The notes beneath the pieces are model-generated. The model saw only the letters and a list, made by a program, of their open reading frames with translations, did no database searches and had not been told where the DNA came from. Below, one piece after another: positions 1 to 5,241 of a stretch of DNA of 7,027 bases. Each line of letters begins with the position of its first letter. The stretch's first letter is position 1. Source of the stretch: Halothece sp. MAG (lineage in GTDB: Bacteria > Cyanobacteriota > Cyanobacteriia > Cyanobacteriales > Rubidibacteraceae). The position numbers and the translations under genes are program-made. The DNA lies in assembly GCA_018610095.1 (NCBI GenBank), contig JAHEOB010000015.1, forward strand, positions 1 through 7,027. The letters are read 5' to 3'.

Positions 1-775
1 GATTTTGCACCATATCTCGCAGGGCGCCGGCAGATTCATAATAACCCGCCCGATCTTCTACCCCCACTGTTTCTGCCACAGTTATTTGCACATGATCCAC
101 AAATTGGCGATTCCAAAGGGGTTCAAAGATGGCATTGGCAAAACGGAACACTAATAGGTTTTGAACCGTTTCTTTCCCTAAATAATGGTCAATGCGATAA
201 ACTTGGTTTTCGTAACAAACTTCCTGTACCGTTCGGTTGAGAGAACGGGCGGTGGCTAAATCTTTGCCAAACGGCTTTTCAATAACTAAGCGTTGCTTAT
301 TGGGATCGTTTAACATCCCTGCTTTCCCTAACTGCTGAATAGCATCTGGGAAAAACTTGGGAGACACCGCTAAATAAAACACGCGGTTGCCTCTGGTGCC
401 TCGTTTGCCATCTAATTCTTCTAAGAAGGCTTTTAACTTCTGGTAACTTTCCTGTTGATCCATGTTCCCAGAACAGTAATACAAGCCTTCTGCAAAATCG
501 TTCCAGAGTTCCTCATTGCCAATACCAGAGGAAAAATTTTCCACCCCTTCCCGCATTTGTTCGCGGAAATAGTCGTGACTCCATTCTCGGCGGGCGACAC
601 CGACAATGGTTAGTTCTCCCGGCAGGCGATGTTCTCGTTTCAGTTCATAAAGGGCTGGAACCAGTTTCCGTTGCGTTAAATCCCCTGAAGCCCCAAAAAT
701 TACCATTATGGTAGGTTCAGGGATTCGTTCTTGTTGTAAGCCCACCCGAAGCGGATTTTCTTTAACTGCTACCAT
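1..775 (-). CDS. zwf: Glucose-6-phosphate dehydrogenase, N-terminal part (cut by window edge)
   Basis: This enzyme oxidises glucose 6-phosphate to 6-phosphogluconolactone with NADP+, the entry step of the oxidative pentose phosphate pathway in the cytoplasm. The 258 visible codons start at an ATG (773-775) and read MVAVKENPLRVGLQQERIPE at the N-terminus, as in cyanobacterial homologues. The NADP-binding loop GASGDLTQRKL is at residues 28-38, EKPFG at 166-170, and the family signature RIDHYLGKE, which holds the substrate-phosphate-binding His197, at 194-202. The frame leaves the window after DMVQN plus a first base C. The next residue in the family is the catalytic-base histidine, so the cut falls right at the active site. 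Family proteins are about 500 residues, so roughly half is seen. Cys187 matches, from memory, one of the redox-sensitive cysteines of cyanobacterial G6PDH, where OpcA and thioredoxin set activity. No Shine-Dalgarno site precedes the start. It is the third gene of fbp-tal-zwf. Confidence 0.97.
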   Translation of the reverse strand, partial: MVAVKENPLRVGLQQERIPEPTIMVIFGASGDLTQRKLVPALYELKREHRLPGELTIVGVARREWSHDYFREQMREGVENFSSGIGNEELWNDFAEGLYYCSGNMDQQESYQKLKAFLEELDGKRGTRGNRVFYLAVSPKFFPDAIQQLGKAGMLNDPNKQRLVIEKPFGKDLATARSLNRTVQEVCYENQVYRIDHYLGKETVQNLLVFRFANAIFEPLWNRQFVDHVQITVAETVGVEDRAGYYESAGALRDMVQN

Positions 776-820
776 AATTGGTTATTCGTTGTTAATGTAA
801 TCATGGATCGTCAAATTTTA

Positions 821-859
821 CCCCCCAATTCGCATTTCTAAAAAGGAGGAATTGAGGGG
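821..859 (-). promoter_or_regulatory. Stem-loop in the tal-zwf spacer
   Basis: In the 91-base gap between tal and zwf, CCCCCCAATT (821-830) pairs with AATTGAGGGG (850-859) at 9 of 10 positions, closing a 19-base loop. In the minus-strand transcript the loop begins CCTCCTTTTT, which resembles the anti-Shine-Dalgarno end of 16S rRNA. It is also complementary to the AAGGAGG site in front of tal. After the stem the transcript runs on as TAAAATTTGA, with no proper U-run, so a strong intrinsic terminator is unlikely. It could be a processing site, a 3' stabiliser for the fbp-tal message, or an attenuator that lowers zwf expression. The structure is seen; the role is inference. Confidence 0.45.
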
Positions 860-866
860 CAATAAA

Positions 867-2018
867 CTAGACTGAAGTTAATTGTTTCACTTTATTATCG
901 AGGGAGGAAAGGAGAGATTCGTAGGGCTTAACAAATTTTTCGATGCCTTCATCTAATAATTCTGACATGACTTGGTCTAAGTCAATGTTGACATCGGGGT
1001 CTTTTAAGCTTTCCATAATTTGATAAGCTTGATCCACATCCATTTCGATGCGATCGCCGGGACTGCAGTGATCGGCACAAGCCTCAATGGTTTCTGGCGG
1101 CATGGTATTAATGGTATAGCGTCCTACTAATTCATCCACATACATAACATCGCTGTAGTCGGGATTTTTAGTGCCAGTGCTTGCCCACAGCAGACGCTGT
1201 AACTTAGCCCCATGTTGTTCCAGTTTTTTCCAGCGATCGCTGCTAAAGATTTTCTTGAATTCTTGATAAGCAATTTTGGCGTTTGCAATGGCAACTTTGC
1301 CTTTGAGTTGCTTTAATTTTTCTTGCTTGCTTTCATCAGCCTCCGCCATTTTTTCATCAAGCATTTTGTCAACTTTGACATCAATGCGACTTAGGAAGAA
1401 GCTAGCAACGGAGGCAATATTACTAATATCCTTGCCATCTTCTAAGCGTTTTTCTAAGCCCCGAATATAAGCCCAAGCCGTTTCAACGTAACTTTGTACC
1501 GAAAACAGTAGGGTAATATTGACATTAATGCCTTCACGGATGGCTTGTTCTACCGCCGGTAATCCTTTCTGAGTCCCCGGGATTTTAATCATGACATTAT
1601 CCCGACCAATTGCTTGGAAATAACGGCGGGCTTCACTAATGGTGCTTTCAGTATCCTGCGCGATCGTGGGAGGCACTTCGATACTGACATAACCATCCGT
1701 GCCATTGGTTTCATCGTAAATCGGGCGCAATGTATCGCAGGCTTCCCGGATATCTTCAAATACTAGGGATTCATAAATCGCTTGCACCGATTTCCCTTCT
1801 TTACTTCCGGCTTCGATATCTTGGTCGTAAGTTTCGTTACCCGCGATCGCTTTTTCAAAAATGGTTGGGTTCGAGGTGATTCCATGAATTCCCCGTTGTT
1901 CGGTTAATTGTTTTAATTCACCAGAACGAATAATATCCCGAGAGAGATTATCCATCCAAACACTTTGACCATATTGTTGTTCAATTTGTAGGATGGGATT
2001 TTCATTGGTAGCCGTCAT
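867..2018 (-). CDS. tal: Transaldolase
   Basis: Transaldolase moves a dihydroxyacetone unit between sedoheptulose 7-phosphate and glyceraldehyde 3-phosphate, giving erythrose 4-phosphate and fructose 6-phosphate. It links the pentose phosphate pathway to glycolysis in the cytoplasm. The 383-residue protein carries the TIM-barrel landmarks in order: WMDNLSR (21-27, with Asp23), ITSNPTIFEKA (47-57), VMIKIPGT (142-149) with the Schiff-base lysine at Lys145, NITLLFS (167-173), ASFFLSRID (205-213) and LWASTGTKNP (277-286). The length and motifs fit the long transaldolase subfamily of about 370-390 residues, found in cyanobacteria and actinobacteria, rather than the short FSA-like form. The segment at about 221-243 is rich in Lys, Glu and Asp and probably forms a charged surface helix. 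The start is fixed by a very good ribosome site 7 bases upstream. It lies 31 bases after fbp and is almost certainly cotranscribed with it. The gene is intact. Confidence 0.96.
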   Translation of the reverse strand: MTATNENPILQIEQQYGQSVWMDNLSRDIIRSGELKQLTEQRGIHGITSNPTIFEKAIAGNETYDQDIEAGSKEGKSVQAIYESLVFEDIREACDTLRPIYDETNGTDGYVSIEVPPTIAQDTESTISEARRYFQAIGRDNVMIKIPGTQKGLPAVEQAIREGINVNITLLFSVQSYVETAWAYIRGLEKRLEDGKDISNIASVASFFLSRIDVKVDKMLDEKMAEADESKQEKLKQLKGKVAIANAKIAYQEFKKIFSSDRWKKLEQHGAKLQRLLWASTGTKNPDYSDVMYVDELVGRYTINTMPPETIEACADHCSPGDRIEMDVDQAYQIMESLKDPDVNIDLDQVMSELLDEGIEKFVKPYESLLSSLDNKVKQLTSV

Positions 2019-2025
2019 AGTGATT

Positions 2026-2032
2026 CCTCCTT
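2026..2032 (-). promoter_or_regulatory. Strong Shine-Dalgarno site of tal
   Basis: The minus strand reads AAGGAGG, 7 bases before the tal ATG. This is full complementarity to the 16S rRNA 3' end, stronger than any other site in the window. It confirms the tal start and suggests high translation within the operon. Confidence 0.85.
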
Positions 2033-2049
2033 AATATCTAATTTAATTG

Positions 2050-3102
2050 TTATTGATCTGCCATAGCGGGTTGTTGGGACTGACTGGTAGATTGTTGATG
2101 GAACGATTCCACTAATTCCACACTTCTGGGACTACCAATCACTAAGGGCGCACGAGCATGAAGCCGATCCGGTACAACATCCATTAACCGTTGTGTCCCT
2201 GTACTAGCTTTCCCCCCCGCTTGTTCCACTAAAAAGGCAAGAGGAACCGTTTCATATAATAAGCGTAACTTTCCTTCTGGTTTGTTGACCGTTCCCGGAT
2301 ATAAGAAAACACCGCCTTGTTGGAGAATCCGGTGAAAGTCTCCCACTAAGGCACCGCCATAACGAGCGCTATAGCCATCTTGACGATGGACGTAACGCAC
2401 ATACTCACGGATGGAGTCTTCCCATTGCCAAAAGTTTCCTTCATTGAGACTATAAATTGACCCTGATTCGGGAATTTTGACATTTTCTTCCGCAAGGATA
2501 AATTCCCCTAAGCTGGGGTCTAAGGTGAAGGAATGAACGCCATTCCCTAAGGAATACACCAACATGGTGCTTGCTCCATATAGGATATACCCAGCACCAA
2601 TTTGTTGATGTCCGTCTTGTAACAAATCATTCCCTTCGCCATCGATTTGTTCCCCTTGCTGTTGACGGATGGAGAAAATTGACCCTACATTGAGATTAGT
2701 ATCAATATTGGATGAACCATCAATGGGGTCCATTAAAAGTGTATAACGTCCAATGGGACAATTTTCGGGAATATAATAGGGTTGGTCCATCTCTTCAGAA
2801 GCAAGACGACAGACTAACCCACTTTCCTTAAAAACGGAGATAAAAATGTCATTAGCATAAACGTCCATCCGTTTTACCGATTCCCCTTGGACGTTGGTTT
2901 CTCCAGTGAAACCTAACACGCCTTCTAGAATGCCAGCGCGACTCAAGCGCCGTGAAATTAGCTTTCCCGCTAGTGCGATGCGATTCATTAAAGCACTTAA
3001 GTCTTGTGCTGGTTGGGAAAAACTCTTTAAGTCGTGTAAGACATAGCGAGAGAGGGTAATACAATCCCCTTCAGAGCTTTGAGAGGGTGCAGAATTAACC
3101 AT
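2050..3102 (-). CDS. fbp: Fructose-1,6-bisphosphatase, class I
   Basis: The enzyme hydrolyses fructose 1,6-bisphosphate to fructose 6-phosphate in gluconeogenesis and in hexose recycling through the oxidative pentose phosphate cycle. At 350 residues it is of normal class I length. Visible motifs are NVQGE (70-74), ASEE (101-104) with metal-ligand glutamates, MDPIDGSSNID (124-134), the core Mg site with Asp125 and Asp128, YGASTMLVYSLG (175-186), and the family signature GKLRLLYETVPLA (277-289) with Glu284. The plant-type redox insertion with its cysteines is absent, so thioredoxin control by that loop is not expected. Cyanobacteria usually carry a separate class II FBPase/SBPase for the Calvin cycle. 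This class I copy, placed next to tal and zwf, fits the non-Calvin role. The C-terminal tail after about residue 334 is Gln/Ser-rich and probably disordered. The start is supported by an AAGGAGA site 5 bases upstream. It is the first gene of the operon. Confidence 0.97.
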   Translation of the reverse strand: MVNSAPSQSSEGDCITLSRYVLHDLKSFSQPAQDLSALMNRIALAGKLISRRLSRAGILEGVLGFTGETNVQGESVKRMDVYANDIFISVFKESGLVCRLASEEMDQPYYIPENCPIGRYTLLMDPIDGSSNIDTNLNVGSIFSIRQQQGEQIDGEGNDLLQDGHQQIGAGYILYGASTMLVYSLGNGVHSFTLDPSLGEFILAEENVKIPESGSIYSLNEGNFWQWEDSIREYVRYVHRQDGYSARYGGALVGDFHRILQQGGVFLYPGTVNKPEGKLRLLYETVPLAFLVEQAGGKASTGTQRLMDVVPDRLHARAPLVIGSPRSVELVESFHQQSTSQSQQPAMADQ

Positions 3103-3107
3103 AATTT

Positions 3108-3114
3108 TCTCCTT
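3108..3114 (-). promoter_or_regulatory. Shine-Dalgarno site of fbp
   Basis: The minus strand reads AAGGAGA, 5 bases before the fbp ATG at 3102. The spacing is slightly short but the match is strong, and it decides the start over any upstream codon. Confidence 0.75.
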
Positions 3115-3169
3115 AGGTTGCCCTCGATACCGTCATAGCGAATCGGGAGTAAAACATTTCCTACCTACA

Positions 3170-3175
3170 ATAATA
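3170..3175 (-). promoter_or_regulatory. Possible -10 box of the fbp-tal-zwf operon
   Basis: TATTAT on the minus strand matches the TATAAT consensus at 5 of 6 positions, with about 60 bases of leader before fbp. No convincing -35 box lies 16-18 bases upstream, so it would need an activator or another sigma factor. It is a weak call. A start further upstream, inside or beyond the inverted repeat at 3175-3253, is equally possible. Confidence 0.25.
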
Positions 3176-3253
3176 AGGAGAGATTCTGTAACAGGCATCG
3201 AACTTTAGATCAAATTTAGGTTTAATTTGAGAACCTGCGAGAATCATCTCCTT
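3175..3253. repeat. Long imperfect inverted repeat upstream of fbp
   Basis: AAGGAGAGATTCT (3175-3187) is the inverted complement of AGAATCATCTCCTT (3240-3253) with a single unpaired A (3246), giving a 13-pair stem around a 52-base interior. Inside it are two competing smaller dyads: TCAAATT (3210-3216) with AATTTGA (3224-3230), and AGGTT (3218-3222) with AACCT (3232-3236). It lies in the 213-base gap between the membrane-protein gene and fbp. It may be a leader-RNA structure for fbp, a transcription end for the upstream gene, an operator, or the remains of a small repeat element. The pairing is directly visible; the function is unknown. Confidence 0.5.
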
Positions 3254-3315
3254 TACGAGTTTAGTTATTTATCATTAATTTTGAATGAGAAACCAAGACG
3301 TTATTCCTTAACCCG

Positions 3316-3630
3316 CTAACTAGTTGAGGTGGCTGTTTGTTTCGTTCGTTGAGAAGATTTTGATCGCCGTTGGGTTGATTCCTCTTCTTGCAACGGCATT
3401 AGTTCAATATTGTTCAATAAGGTGGTAACAAAGGCGAACAGTAAAAATGGCAACGAAATGACTAAAATTAGCCCCATTGTAACGATGGCATAAGTTTGCT
3501 GATCGCTGCTCCAAAGCGCTAAGGCAGTGGCTAAACTAATAAAGATAACAATCAGCCAGACAATAACCTGCGCATAAATATCTCCAAAGGTTAATGTACA
3601 TTTGAATTGGTATTTTTGTAGCTCATTCAT
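3316..3630 (-). CDS. Small two-helix membrane protein of unknown function
   Basis: I do not recognise a named family. The 104-residue protein has a short polar N-terminus (about 1-18, MNELQKYQFKCTLTFGDIYA), a first membrane helix at about 19-40, a five-residue polar turn (SSDQQ, 41-45), a second helix at about 47-72, and a hydrophilic C-terminal tail (about 80-104). The tail starts acidic (EEE) and becomes Arg/Lys/Ser/Thr-rich. Positive charges on both ends suggest a hairpin with both termini in the cytoplasm. The ATG has only a weak ribosome site (TGAGAA). It is on the same strand as fbp, but a 213-base gap with an inverted repeat makes cotranscription uncertain. A frame this long with a clear helix-turn-helix membrane pattern and no overlapping gene is very likely real. 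Homologues in other cyanobacteria are expected but not verified here. Confidence 0.75.
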   Translation of the reverse strand: MNELQKYQFKCTLTFGDIYAQVIVWLIVIFISLATALALWSSDQQTYAIVTMGLILVISLPFLLFAFVTTLLNNIELMPLQEEESTQRRSKSSQRTKQTATSTS

Positions 3631-3689
3631 AACGTTCTCACAAATTTTGAGGTTTTCTTAATAATGGACAAACTATCGATTTGCCTTAA

Positions 3690-3717
3690 ATCTTAAATTA
3701 CAATTTATCTATTTCAA
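3690..3717 (-). promoter_or_regulatory. Possible promoter of the small membrane-protein gene
   Basis: On the minus strand a -35 box TTGAAA (3712-3717, 5 of 6) is followed after 16 bases by TAAGAT (3690-3695, 4 of 6). This would start transcription near 3683 with a leader of about 50 bases. The -10 overlaps a tandem repeat of CTTAAAT (3685-3698, plus strand). In sequence this AT-rich, such matches arise often by chance. Confidence 0.35.
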
Positions 3718-3784
3718 GATCGGTCTTATTTCTAGTTTGATTAAAAATGGTCTGTTATTGTTGGATTTGAATAGAATTGTTTGA

Positions 3785-3809
3785 ATATTTTAATATATTT
3801 TAATATTTT
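3785..3809. repeat. Tandem 10-base A/T repeat, helically phased
   Basis: ATATTTTAAT occurs twice back to back (3785-3794, 3795-3804) and continues as ATTTT (3805-3809). The T4 tracts begin at 3788, 3798 and 3806, close to one helical turn apart, a pattern known to bend DNA. It lies about 115-135 bases upstream of the -10 box of the oxygenase cluster. It may be a curved-DNA or protein-binding element; it could also serve as a weak promoter for the block to its right (TTGAAT at 3781, TATTTT at 3804, spacing 17). Confidence 0.5.
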
Positions 3810-3900
3810 GAAGCGCGATCGAGGCTTCGCATCGGTGCCCCTTGGTGTTAATCGCACCGTTAACGATTCATTGCTAACTGTGATGTGCGGTCTAACGGGG
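3810..3900. other. GC-richer block with short inverted repeats
   Basis: This stretch is clearly richer in G and C than the sequence on its left. It contains three possible stems: GAAGC (3810-3814) with GCTTC (3824-3828), CGGTGC (3833-3838) with GCACCG (3854-3859), and CCGTTA (3857-3862) with TAACGG (3893-3898). The last two share bases and exclude each other. No open frame of note and no match to an RNA family that I recognise. It could be a regulator-binding region or an unannotated small RNA, or merely a decayed gene end. Confidence 0.3.
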
Positions 3901-3918
3901 AATGCTGCTGTCTGTTAG

Positions 3919-3927
3919 TGATATAAT
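3919..3927 (+). promoter_or_regulatory. Extended -10 promoter of the oxygenase-sulfotransferase-MFS cluster
   Basis: TGATATAAT is a perfect extended -10 element (TG, one base, TATAAT at 3922-3927). No -35 box is seen at 17 bases, which extended -10 promoters can do without. Transcription would begin near 3934, inside the HIP1 octamer at 3929-3936, and leave a leader of about 70 bases before the GTG at 4003. Confidence 0.6.
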
Positions 3928-3959
3928 TGCGATCGCTGCTGGAACAAAATTCAAAAAAA

Positions 3960-4001
3960 ATGATTCCTTTATGGGGGACAGTTGCGCTAATCAAGGACTA
4001 A
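3960..4001 (+). CDS. Possible 13-residue upstream leader frame
   Basis: An ATG directly after an A8 run opens the frame MIPLWGTVALIKD, and its TAA (3999-4001) ends one base before the GTG start of the oxygenase gene. Such an abutting arrangement would allow terminating ribosomes to restart at the GTG. No Shine-Dalgarno site lies at the right distance (a GGA is 16 bases upstream), so translation is unproven. The peptide has no run of a single amino acid that would suggest classical attenuation. A short open stretch could arise by chance. Confidence 0.25.
   Translation: MIPLWGTVALIKD
3993..3997 (+). promoter_or_regulatory. Shine-Dalgarno site for the GTG start of the oxygenase
   Basis: AAGGA lies 5 bases before the GTG at 4003 and inside the upstream 13-codon frame. 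It favours the GTG over the downstream ATG at 4093, before which no purine-rich site is seen. Confidence 0.5.
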
Positions 4002-4002
4002 G

Positions 4003-5232
4003 GTGTTTTATAGTCCCTACTCAGTTCAAAGTGCCAAAGTAATAATAAACGGTCAATTGTCTCAATTAGCAAGATTAGCAAGCCAATCATTTATGGAGTT
4101 AAAAACGGATCTAACGGAACAACAAGTTCAAAATCGGGTACGTGAAGTCGGGATCAATCCCAACTATTGGTATGCTGTTGCTTGGAGTGAAAATGTCAAA
4201 TCCCAAGATACACTCGGGATCACGATTTGGTCACAACCCATTGTTCTTTATCGAGATGAAAACGATCAGGTATATGCTTTAGAAAATGCCTGTCCCCATC
4301 GCGGTGTCGCCCTTGATAAAGGAGAAGTTCACGGATGTCATGTTATTTGTCCTTATCACGGATGGGAAATTTCCGAAAAGGGAGAATGTGTGAATATTCC
4401 CTATTTTGACGCCAATCAAAAATTACCAAAAGCTGGCGTTCATTCCTATCCTGTTTGTGAAAAATATGGTTTGATTTGGGTTTTTCCCGGTGATCCCAAC
4501 TTAGCCGATACTGTTTCCTTACCTGAAATAGCGGAATATAATGACCCTGATTTTTTTATGATTCCAGTGGGTGCAGAATTTAATGCCCATTTTTCCATTT
4601 GTAATGAAAACACCATGGATGTGTTTCATGGCTATTTGCATCGCAATTTACAAGGTTGGTTTAATCCCAAACTTTTGAGATTAGAACGAACTGATCAAAG
4701 TGTAAAAGCAGATTACCAAATTGCCTATCAAGGTTGGCTGAGCAAAGTTTTGAATCTAAACAAAGACAATGCTAAAGTCACGTATCGAACAGCCTCGGTT
4801 CAATATCAGTATCCGCACTACTACAATACCCTAGAAGGGGTGTCATCGCTTTATTTGATGCGCCTTCCTGCAAGTCCTACTAAAAGCTATTCCTTTAGCC
4901 TGTTATTTGTGAAAGTGCCTTTACCTCGATTTATCAAACGGTCACTTCAATCCGTGTTGCAGGTTCTTATTCGACGCTTCGTTTTCCGTCGTTTTCTCAA
5001 TCAAGATATCGAGATGATTGAAAGCGAACAACAAAATTATCTGCTTAATCCGCAACGCCGTTATGTTGAAGTGAATCCTGCGATTACAGCACTGCAACGG
5101 GTAACGGTTCAACAATACCAGCAGTATCAAAATCAAAAGCAACAAGATAATGGTCAACATCAGGACAGTGCAAACAGCGAACTGGCTTCCCAACAGTGTG
5201 CCAAACAGACGACAGAACAATTAACGAATTAG
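4003..5232 (+). CDS. Rieske non-heme iron oxygenase (aromatic-ring-hydroxylating dioxygenase alpha-subunit family)
   Basis: This is an oxygenase that uses a Rieske [2Fe-2S] cluster and a mononuclear iron to hydroxylate or demethylate a substrate with O2. The Rieske ligands are CPHRG (Cys97, His99) and CPYHGW (Cys116, His119). The mononuclear iron motif ENTMDVFHGYLH (202-213) gives Asp206, His209 and His213, and the likely carboxylate ligand Asp335 is in NQDIEMIESEQ. All catalytic residues are present. There is no CxxC near the C-terminus and no clear terminal membrane helix, so it is not a typical pheophorbide a oxygenase/Tic55 relative. Residues 305-331 are basic and amphipathic and may contact a membrane. 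The tail after about 368 is Gln-rich and probably disordered. The start is the GTG with AAGGA 5 bases upstream. An alternative is the in-frame ATG at 4093 (Met31, MELKTDLTEQQ), which lacks a ribosome site but gives a more usual N-terminus. No reductase or ferredoxin gene is in the window. It is the first gene of a tight cluster. Confidence 0.93.
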   Translation: MFYSPYSVQSAKVIINGQLSQLARLASQSFMELKTDLTEQQVQNRVREVGINPNYWYAVAWSENVKSQDTLGITIWSQPIVLYRDENDQVYALENACPHRGVALDKGEVHGCHVICPYHGWEISEKGECVNIPYFDANQKLPKAGVHSYPVCEKYGLIWVFPGDPNLADTVSLPEIAEYNDPDFFMIPVGAEFNAHFSICNENTMDVFHGYLHRNLQGWFNPKLLRLERTDQSVKADYQIAYQGWLSKVLNLNKDNAKVTYRTASVQYQYPHYYNTLEGVSSLYLMRLPASPTKSYSFSLLFVKVPLPRFIKRSLQSVLQVLIRRFVFRRFLNQDIEMIESEQQNYLLNPQRRYVEVNPAITALQRVTVQQYQQYQNQKQQDNGQHQDSANSELASQQCAKQTTEQLTN

Positions 5233-5241
5233 CTGGAATTA

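Larger units (their letters stand above)
3631..4002. other. Divergent intergenic region, 372 bases
   Basis: This spacer separates the leftward membrane-protein gene from the rightward oxygenase cluster. From left to right it holds a possible leftward promoter (3690-3717), an AT-rich stretch ending in a tandem 10-base repeat (3785-3809), a GC-richer block with short inverted repeats (3810-3900), an extended -10 promoter facing right (3919-3927) overlapping the approach to a HIP1 site (3929-3936), an A8 run (3953-3960), and a 13-codon upstream frame (3960-4001). No tRNA, CRISPR or transposase remnant is visible. Confidence 0.7.

Noticed and set aside
1276..1470. 64-residue open frame on the plus strand
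   Set aside because: Antisense to the well-supported tal gene, with no ribosome site or recognisable domain.
3153..3172. NtcA-like GTA...TAC site upstream of fbp
   Set aside because: The spacing between GTA and TAC on the minus strand is 10 bases, not the 8 of the NtcA consensus.
3161..3247. 28-codon minus-strand frame (starts MILAGSQIKPKF) in the fbp leader
   Set aside because: The purine-rich GGAG directly touches the ATG, leaving no spacing for initiation, and the frame runs through the inverted repeat; chance is the likelier explanation.
3631..4002. tRNA, CRISPR array or insertion-sequence remnant in the long spacer
   Set aside because: No cloverleaf, no repeated units with spacers beyond the two 10-base A/T copies, and no transposase-like coding sequence could be found.
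3971..4042. 23-residue frame starting at the ATG at 3971 in the oxygenase leader
   Set aside because: It overlaps the oxygenase start in another frame, has no ribosome site and no recognisable sequence.
4003..5232. Pheophorbide a oxygenase or Tic55-type chlorophyll enzyme
   Set aside because: The C-terminal CxxC and terminal membrane helices typical of that group are not present.
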